Shown piece after piece: positions 15,801 to 20,732 of a DNA stretch of 20,732 nt. The stretch spans positions 1 to 20,732 of the forward strand of contig JAYRWN010000180.1 of assembly GCA_041917975.1 (NCBI GenBank). Reading direction: 5' to 3'. Position numbers and translations under genes: made by a program. A model generated the notes under the pieces. It saw nothing but the letters and a program-made list of their open reading frames with translations, did no database searches and was not told where the DNA came from. Numbering within the stretch: the stretch's first letter is position 1; each line of letters begins with the position of its first letter. The stretch is from JAYRWN01 sp041917975. GTDB taxonomy: Bacteria > Bacteroidota > Bacteroidia > Chitinophagales > Saprospiraceae.

Positions 15801-16319
15801 TCAGTTTTTCTTTAATTTGTCGAGATGTTCTATGCCCTCAATATTTAGATTGTCACTAAGTCTGGATAATTTATTTAATTCAATGTTCCCCAGGAAACTT
15901 AACAACATAAAATCATCCCCACCCACGAGCATTAATAATTCATTGACCATGTTTTTATTTTGAGGATTTTCTTTGACCCAAAAACGGATGTTTTCATCGC
16001 CATCTTTCACAGACATTAATAATTCATATTCCGCCGTATTTAATTTATTCAGGGCTTCTTTGTAAAGAGCGGCGCCGTTAGTCTCACTGACTAACATCCG
16101 TAAAGATTTCAGGCTTTGAATAGCTTGTTTGGTTTCCGCATCCATTTTGTCGACATCCATTTTGGCAAACATCTGGAACATTTTAGGGCTGACATAAATA
16201 CTGGTAAAACTTGTATCATCGACGTATTTGCTAAAAAATTTGGTAATAGCATCGTCCTGAGCCATGACACTGTTTTTCCAAGCCAGGGCTATCACTATGA
16301 CAAAAACAATTTTTTTCAT
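15801..16319 (-). CDS. DUF4252 family secreted protein (first paralogue)
   Basis: A 172-residue DUF4252 protein with a signal peptide (about residues 1-20, ending NSVMAQ, no lipobox), hence exported. The N-terminal half is helical and Met/Lys-rich (FQMFAKMDVDKMDAETKQAIQSLKS); the second half carries the family strands ELLMSVKDG, IRFWVKEN and LLMLVGGDDFMLLSFLGN. It differs from its downstream paralogue mainly by a longer Lys/Leu-rich C-terminus (LSDNLNIEGIEHLDKLKKN). It starts 39 bases after the anti-sigma-like gene stop and is followed, 69 bases on, by the second DUF4252 gene, so all four genes from 17325 down to 15255 probably form one operon. Function is unknown. Confidence 0.88.
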   Translation of the reverse strand: MKKIVFVIVIALAWKNSVMAQDDAITKFFSKYVDDTSFTSIYVSPKMFQMFAKMDVDKMDAETKQAIQSLKSLRMLVSETNGAALYKEALNKLNTAEYELLMSVKDGDENIRFWVKENPQNKNMVNELLMLVGGDDFMLLSFLGNIELNKLSRLSDNLNIEGIEHLDKLKKN

Positions 16320-16358
16320 TTTTAAAAAATATTTATTAATTATTTAATCAGGTTTATC

Positions 16359-16832
16359 TTAATTCATTTGAATAATATTCAGGTTATCCAGTTTATGCAC
16401 TTTTTCCATCGGTTTGGTGCCTTTTTGTAGTTTAGCATTAACCAAGGCAATGGCTTGCTGGGTAGCTTCCCAGGCTTCTTCAGGATTTTCAAATGTATCA
16501 GCCATGAGAGATTTAGACTGAGTAGGTCTCTGTATTTGGCTGAGCCAAAACAGGCCAATAACCAAAATTACCGAAGCAGCTACAGCCCAAAGCCAGGTGG
16601 GTTTTCGTTGGAGACGAATAATTTTCGCTTCCGGCTGTTCAGGTTTTATAAACGGACGTTGACTGCTCACTTGTTTTTGGGCGTTTATCCATGTAAAATA
16701 AGTTGCATCGGTTGGGTCCAATGCCGTTTCGTCCATTTCCGCCAACTGTTTTAGAAAATCTTCTTCTTCCTGCGTTGTTTCGGCAGTCCAAAACTTTTCT
16801 GTAAGAGATTTTATCTTATTTGGCTCTTTCAT
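16359..16832 (-). CDS. Anti-sigma-factor-like single-pass membrane protein
   Basis: A 157-residue protein overlapping the ECF sigma factor gene by 17 bases. The N-terminal 76 residues are cytoplasmic in the likely topology and begin with KSLTEKFWTAETTQEEEDFLKQL, the pattern seen at the start of many Bacteroidota anti-sigma proteins ('LLEKY..GETT.EEE..L'). One transmembrane helix spans about residues 80-98, and a short charged periplasmic tail of about 55 residues follows. There is no cysteine anywhere, so it is not a zinc-binding (ZAS, HxxxCxxC) anti-sigma factor. No FecR-type or other large sensor domain is present; the periplasmic part is small. I infer that it holds the co-encoded sigma factor at the membrane; this rests on position and topology, not on a strong domain match. 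It could instead be a membrane protein merely co-expressed with the sigma factor. Confidence 0.8.
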   Translation of the reverse strand: MKEPNKIKSLTEKFWTAETTQEEEDFLKQLAEMDETALDPTDATYFTWINAQKQVSSQRPFIKPEQPEAKIIRLQRKPTWLWAVAASVILVIGLFWLSQIQRPTQSKSLMADTFENPEEAWEATQQAIALVNAKLQKGTKPMEKVHKLDNLNIIQMN

Positions 16833-17325
16833 ATAGCTTGAGTTGTTCTATTTTTTGTTTCAAAATATTTCTGGCTCTGAATAAATTTATTTTCACCTGG
16901 TTTAAAGGTATATCTAAGATCTCGGCAATTTCCTGATACGCCATACCTTCGATATCGCGTAATTGTATGACCAATTTTTGTTTCTCAGGAAGACTTTCCA
17001 TGAGGTTGTTTAGTATTTCCATTAAGTTATTGCCACTGGTTTTTTGTTCCGGAGTCATTTCATGATCCTTGATTTGGTAATGGCTGTCCAGGTCTTCCAC
17101 ACGTCGTTTAAGCGTTCTTAACCGGTCAATGGCCTGATGTTTAACCAATTGAATGCACCAGGCTTCCAGATTGGTTATGGATTCCAACCTCTCCCGGTTG
17201 GTCCATATTTTTATGAGCACTTCCTGGACTACATCTTCCGCGTCCTCTACATTTTGCAACATGCGCAAAGCGAAGCGGAACATTTTATCCTTACGAGGTA
17301 ATATGAGTTGGTCGAACTGTTCCAT
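16816..17325 (-). CDS. ECF-type RNA polymerase sigma factor
   Basis: A 169-residue sigma-70 family protein of ECF type. The sigma-2 domain (about 10-75) includes RMLQNVEDAEDVVQEVLIKIW, the region 2.2 core-binding helix, and NLEAWCIQLVKHQAIDRLR. The sigma-4 domain (about 110-165) has LPEKQKLVIQLRDIEGMAYQEIAEIL followed by the recognition helix around IPLNQVKINLFRARNIL. A short variable linker (80-108) joins them, and sigma-1.1 and sigma-3 are absent. It heads a minus-strand operon with a membrane anti-sigma-like protein and two secreted DUF4252 proteins, so its regulon probably concerns the cell envelope. The neighbouring permease gene is transcribed divergently from a 99-base spacer, making it a possible target as well, though I cannot identify a shared promoter motif. 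Confidence 0.94.
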   Translation of the reverse strand: MEQFDQLILPRKDKMFRFALRMLQNVEDAEDVVQEVLIKIWTNRERLESITNLEAWCIQLVKHQAIDRLRTLKRRVEDLDSHYQIKDHEMTPEQKTSGNNLMEILNNLMESLPEKQKLVIQLRDIEGMAYQEIAEILDIPLNQVKINLFRARNILKQKIEQLKLYERAK

Positions 17326-17337
17326 TCTGATCGTTCT

Positions 17338-17365
17338 TTTGGCAGACGAAATAAATGTACTTTTG
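17338..17365 (+). promoter_or_regulatory. Candidate promoter of the LptF/LptG-family gene
   Basis: TACTTTTG at 17358-17365 fits the Bacteroidota -7 consensus TAnnTTTG, and TTTG at 17338-17341 can serve as the -33 element. The spacer is 16 bases, one shorter than the usual range. Transcription would start near 17371, giving a leader of about 54 bases before the ATG at 17425. A partly matching element on the opposite strand (17352-17359, TACATTTA) could serve the divergent sigma gene. Confidence 0.4.
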
Positions 17366-17424
17366 TTACAGGAGAATCTCTTTTTTACTGAACAGATTCT
17401 TGATTTGGTACGTTAAAACAGGTA

Positions 17425-19131
17425 ATGATCAAGATTGTCGACAAATATGTGTTAAAGGCGTTTGTGGGGCCGTTCATCGTTTCTTTCGCCATAGCCATCT
17501 TTGTACTGGTTATGCAGACCATTTTCATTTATCTGGACGAGATTATCGGAAAGGGTGCTTCCATTTTCATCATTATGGAATTGGTGTTTTATTTATCCAT
17601 CCGTTTATTTCCACTTGCATTTCTGATTGGTATTTTGTTGGGCTCGGTGATGGTCTTTGGTAATTTGGGTGAGCGGTATGAGTTATCCAGCTTTAAAAGT
17701 GCCGGAGTTTCCTTGGCGCGAATTATGCGCCCATTGATGTTTCTGGTTTTTTTGATCAGCATTTTGTCTTATGTCTGTAACGATATCTTGTCTCCCCGGG
17801 CCAGCAGTAAATTTTGGGCGCGTCTTTATGACATCAGGCAAGCACGTCCGGCATTAGCTTTGGTGCCGGGTACCTTTAACAACGATTTTTTGGATTATTC
17901 AATTTTCTTACGTGAAAAAGCAGCTAACGCTCAGGATATTAATGATGTATTGGTGTATAATCAGGCCCGCTATGGTAATTTGCTGGAAGTTAGCTCATCA
18001 GCAAGAGGGAACTTACAGTTAAGCCCCGACAAACAATATTTAGTCATGACCTTGGAAGATGGTATTCAGTACCATGAGGAAGCCCGGTCGGTGAATAGTA
18101 ATGGCCAGTTCAGCCAGCCGTTTATTACTGTAGCCTATAAAAGGTACCTGAAGGCTTTTGATCTTAGTCCATTTGGGGTGAAAACCACCGATCCCGAGCT
18201 ATTTAAGAGCCACCAGTATATGAAAACCAGTAAAATATTGATCAGTGATATTGATACTATTGAGCAAAAATTAGCCGATTTGGCACAACCTTTAACAAGA
18301 TCGCTGTCTTTTCTATACCGGGACCTGGCAGCTGAACGTGACAGTCAGCAAGCTTTAGAGATCGCCAAATTATTGATCGATTCGCTCAAGGAAGACAGCG
18401 TGGCCAGGATTTCTCCAGGTACTCAAACGGATAGTACATCAGCCCTCCCAGAGCCTATTCCGACGTCTACCACTTTCTCTACTACTGATTCGTTAATCAT
18501 GGACCGGTTGCTGAAACGTAAGGGCATTGTCCCACGGAGTAAAAAAATAAAAGGCGCCAAATTGCCGGAAAAGGTGTTTATTCCCACCATTGATAATTCC
18601 AACAATTATCAAGTACCGACCTTGGATTCGTCGGCATGGTCTGCAGGAAATTTTGAACGTTATTTTTATGAGTTCGACCGTAAAAGTATCCTCCAGGCGG
18701 CCGTGACCTCAGTCAATGAAAACAGGATCAAATTAACTACGCTGCAACATGAAGTGCATTCGATGAGTGAAAGCAGGGCTAAACACATTCACGAATGGCA
18801 AAGCAAATATGTGTTATCCTTAGCCTGCCTGATTTTTTTACTTATCGGAGCACCAATGGGAGCCATAGTCCGGAAAGGAGGTTTCGGTTACCCATTTTTG
18901 GTTTCGGTCCTCTTTTTTGCCACCTTTATCATTCTATCCATCGCTACACGAAAAATGGCCGAAGGGTTGGTACTCAATCCGTTCGTGGCTGCCTGGTTAC
19001 CCCTCTTTATCATGTTTGGGGTTGGACTTTTCTTAACTTACAAAGCTATGCGGGATTCTAAGTTATTTAACGTTGATCAACTAATCAGAAGATGGGGTGA
19101 TCGTTTCCAAACCTGGTTTGAAAAACTGTAA
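17425..19131 (+). CDS. LptF/LptG-family (YjgP/YjgQ) permease
   Basis: A 568-residue inner-membrane permease of the LptF/LptG family, which with LptB forms the ABC transporter that extracts lipopolysaccharide and passes it to the LptC/A/D bridge. Three hydrophobic helices fall at about 12-37, 52-76 and 100-118, and three more at 462-482, 490-508 and 520-541. Between them lies the periplasmic jellyroll domain. Family landmarks are LSIRLFPLAFLIGILLGSVMVFGNLGERYELSSFKSAG, split by the end of helix 2, and the C-terminal GAPMGAIVRKGGFGYP. E. coli LptF/G are about 360 residues. The extra length here sits at about 275-455, a hydrophilic stretch with a Ser/Thr/Pro-rich part (330-356), which is common in Bacteroidota homologues. 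LptF and LptG cannot be told apart from this sequence. It is divergent from the sigma factor operon. Confidence 0.92.
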   Translation: MIKIVDKYVLKAFVGPFIVSFAIAIFVLVMQTIFIYLDEIIGKGASIFIIMELVFYLSIRLFPLAFLIGILLGSVMVFGNLGERYELSSFKSAGVSLARIMRPLMFLVFLISILSYVCNDILSPRASSKFWARLYDIRQARPALALVPGTFNNDFLDYSIFLREKAANAQDINDVLVYNQARYGNLLEVSSSARGNLQLSPDKQYLVMTLEDGIQYHEEARSVNSNGQFSQPFITVAYKRYLKAFDLSPFGVKTTDPELFKSHQYMKTSKILISDIDTIEQKLADLAQPLTRSLSFLYRDLAAERDSQQALEIAKLLIDSLKEDSVARISPGTQTDSTSALPEPIPTSTTFSTTDSLIMDRLLKRKGIVPRSKKIKGAKLPEKVFIPTIDNSNNYQVPTLDSSAWSAGNFERYFYEFDRKSILQAAVTSVNENRIKLTTLQHEVHSMSESRAKHIHEWQSKYVLSLACLIFLLIGAPMGAIVRKGGFGYPFLVSVLFFATFIILSIATRKMAEGLVLNPFVAAWLPLFIMFGVGLFLTYKAMRDSKLFNVDQLIRRWGDRFQTWFEKL

Positions 19132-19265
19132 GCCTTATTCCACATTATTAGTATAATACATAAGAAAATCGCCCAGGAACAAGAGGTTACAAATGTTAAA
19201 AATTGCCAAAATGTAATATAAGGCATACTATTTGCCCTGTAATTTATGGTATATGGTATAAAGTG
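19132..19265. other. AT-rich intergenic region downstream of the permease gene
   Basis: No gene, tRNA or strong short hairpin is seen. The only promoter-like string is TTG at 19203-19205 with TACTATTTG at 19226-19234 after a 20-base gap. The latter is one base too long for TAnnTTTG, so this is a poor match. A tandem TATGGTA repeat lies at about 19245-19260. If this weak promoter is used, the beta-helix gene would have a leader of roughly 140 bases that contains the hairpin at 19266-19350. Confidence 0.3.
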
Positions 19266-19350
19266 GGGTAGTGGATAATTTAACGAGAATTCCTAAACAA
19301 TAATAAATGAACCCTCCAGTTATTATTTAGATATCCGCTACCCTTTTTTT
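19266..19350 (+). terminator. Large terminator-like hairpin between the permease and beta-helix genes
   Basis: GGGTAGTGGATA (19266-19277) pairs with TATCCGCTACCC (19332-19343) over 12 positions, one of them a G-T wobble, and is followed at once by seven Ts (19344-19350). Inside the loop AATAATAA (19299-19306) pairs perfectly with TTATTATT (19320-19327). It has the form of an intrinsic terminator with an unusually long, itself structured, loop. It may end the permease transcript 135-220 bases after its stop, or act as an attenuator in the leader of the following gene, whose ATG is 30 bases on. Confidence 0.6.
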
Positions 19351-19379
19351 ATTCAACCACTAATTAAAAACCCCCAAAC

Positions 19380-20732
19380 ATGCTCCTGCGTTTTTGTTAT
19401 TATGTAATCATTGGTGTTTGTCTATTTGGAGGAAACCAGTTGGTTGCTGCCGATTATTATGTATCCAATGCCGGCAATGATGCACACACCGGTCTCGGTG
19501 CTTCGGCGCCTTTTCTAACATTACAAAAAGCTGCTGACGTCGTTGCTCCAGGAGATGTGGTCCATGTAGCCGCAGGGAATTACCAGGGATTTTATTTATC
19601 TACCTCCGGGACAGCCATGAATCCCATCATTTTTAGCGGCGGGCCAGGAGTAAAAATTTCCAGCAACAATAAAACGACTCCGGATGGCATAAATTTAGAA
19701 GGGGCCAGTTTTGTGGTCATCAGTAATTTTGAGGTTTTAAATGCGACCAGAGCAGGTATAAGGATTGTGCTTGCCGAGCACGTGGTGGTAAGGAATTGCC
19801 ATACACATCACAATGGCCGTTGGGGCATATTTACAGGGTTTACCGATGATCTATTAATAGAAAATAATGAGTGTGCCTATTCGGGCGCCGAACACGGCAT
19901 CTATGTGTCCAATTCCAGTGACCGGTCCATTATCCGCCATAATTTGGTACACCATAATGTGGCTTCCGGCATTCAAATTAACGCAGACGAAAGCCAGGGT
20001 GGGGACGGCATATCAACTGATGCTCAAATATACAACAACATTATTTGGGAAAATGGCACTGCCGGAGGTGCAGCCTTGAACTTGGATGGAGCACAAAATG
20101 CCCTGATATATAACAATTTACTTTATGAAAATCATGCTACCGGCATCGCATTGTTTGATGGTGATGCTGCTGGACCCTCCTCCAATGCACAAATTTACCA
20201 CAACACCATTGTTCAGGCGAACAATGCCCGCTGGTGCATTTTGGCCTTGGGTGGATCAGCCGGCGCCCAAATCATCAATAACATCCTGATTAATCAACAT
20301 GCCTTCCGGGGAGCCCTGAATATTGATGTATCCTCTTTAATTGGGTTGGTGAGCGATTACAACTTACTGACTCCAAGAATTACTTTAAACGACGGAAGTT
20401 CTGTGCTGACTATGAGCGCTTGGCAAACTTTGGGTCATGATCCCCATTCCATTGCAGCCACTAATTTAGCTGCCATCTTCGTCAACCCGACAACTAACGA
20501 TTATCATTTAGCTAACCAATCTCCTGCTATTAAAAAGGGCCAGAGCGGATTGGGGTTTACTATTGATTTGGAAGGGAATAGCCGTTCGAGCAATGGGCAG
20601 GTGGATATCGGAGCATACGTTTTTAACGCCGCCTTGCCTGTGCAGCTCATTTCTTTTTCCGGTGAAGCACATCCTGATTATAATACCTTAATTTGGCAAG
20701 TGGCGTTGGTCTTTAATTTTTCCCATTATGAG
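19380..20732 (+). CDS. Secreted right-handed beta-helix protein, 3' end outside window; likely T9SS cargo
   Basis: The frame opens with ATG at 19380 and has no stop for 451 codons to the window edge, so the gene is 3'-truncated by the window. Residues 1-24 are a signal peptide (ending QLVAA). DYYVSNAGNDAHTGLG and the following LQKAADVVAPGDVVHVAAGNYQG are the usual opening of pectate-lyase-like/DUF1565 beta-helix proteins. The PbH1-type coils then run from about 60 to 330, with repeated 'N..I..N' rungs (LLIENNECAYSG, SIIRHNLVHHN, AQIYNNIIWENG, ALIYNNLLYEN, AQIYHNTIVQAN). Asn-rich coils imply polysaccharide or surface binding; no lyase catalytic set is evident. After VDIGAYVFNAA comes LPVQLISFSGEA, the start of the linker domain that in Bacteroidota precedes a T9SS type A sorting tail. 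Surface export by T9SS is therefore inferred; the sorting domain would lie beyond the window. Confidence 0.85.
   Translation, partial: MLLRFCYYVIIGVCLFGGNQLVAADYYVSNAGNDAHTGLGASAPFLTLQKAADVVAPGDVVHVAAGNYQGFYLSTSGTAMNPIIFSGGPGVKISSNNKTTPDGINLEGASFVVISNFEVLNATRAGIRIVLAEHVVVRNCHTHHNGRWGIFTGFTDDLLIENNECAYSGAEHGIYVSNSSDRSIIRHNLVHHNVASGIQINADESQGGDGISTDAQIYNNIIWENGTAGGAALNLDGAQNALIYNNLLYENHATGIALFDGDAAGPSSNAQIYHNTIVQANNARWCILALGGSAGAQIINNILINQHAFRGALNIDVSSLIGLVSDYNLLTPRITLNDGSSVLTMSAWQTLGHDPHSIAATNLAAIFVNPTTNDYHLANQSPAIKKGQSGLGFTIDLEGNSRSSNGQVDIGAYVFNAALPVQLISFSGEAHPDYNTLIWQVALVFNFSHYE

Noticed and set aside
15255..16319. GGDD strings in both DUF4252 proteins, suggesting a GGDEF-type cyclase
   Set aside because: The proteins are too short, are secreted, and lack the GGDEF fold and flanking motifs; GGDD here is part of the DUF4252 pattern.
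16359..16832. A zinc-binding (ZAS) anti-sigma factor
   Set aside because: The protein has no cysteine at all, so the HxxxCxxC signature is absent; the anti-sigma call rests on position, topology and N-terminal pattern.
1..20732. Mobile element, CRISPR array, toxin-antitoxin or defence island
   Set aside because: No transposase, integrase, terminal or regularly spaced repeats, or defence-type domains are visible; gene content is core metabolism, translation and envelope functions.

Overview
The window looks like ordinary chromosomal DNA from a member of the Bacteroidota, probably near the Saprospiria/Chitinophagia lineages. The evidence is a DUF3822 gene next to rsmD, a secreted thioredoxin of the DUF4369/DUF5106 type, paired DUF4252 proteins behind an ECF sigma factor, a very long LptF/LptG-type permease, and an LPVxL-type linker domain typical of type IX secretion (T9SS) cargo. 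Ribosome binding sites are weak and A-rich, and one -7 promoter element matches TAnnTTTG exactly; both fit the phylum. No tRNA, rRNA, CRISPR array, insertion sequence or prophage gene was seen, and no gene-free stretch exceeds 300 bases.

Layout. The left edge holds the 3' part of a YtcJ-like amidohydrolase, followed by a Na+/phosphate symporter-family protein. The latter converges almost stop-to-stop with tsaD on the minus strand. Divergent from tsaD runs a plus-strand series: an uncharacterised membrane-anchored protein, a DUF3822 protein, rsmD, argS, glnS, pyrR, pyrB and a secreted thioredoxin-like protein. This is mostly translation and pyrimidine housekeeping, with overlapping or closely spaced genes (ATGA overlap into rsmD, 8-base overlap of pyrR and pyrB).

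The thioredoxin gene converges with a minus-strand gene for a large secreted Asp-box beta-propeller (VPS10/sortilin-like) protein. Next comes a compact minus-strand operon: ECF sigma factor, cysteine-free single-pass anti-sigma-like protein and two secreted DUF4252 paralogues, closed by a clear intrinsic terminator. Divergent from the sigma gene is an LptF/LptG-family permease. The right end carries the 5' part of a secreted right-handed beta-helix protein that runs off the window; a large terminator-like hairpin lies directly upstream of it.

Most genes are conserved and recognisable, and I do not see a clear new defence or mobile system. The points most worth a second look are the loss of the catalytic-motif aspartate in RsmD, the terminator-like RNA structure before the beta-helix gene, the functionally uncharacterised sigma/anti-sigma/DUF4252 operon, and the missing ATG start of the DUF3822 gene.
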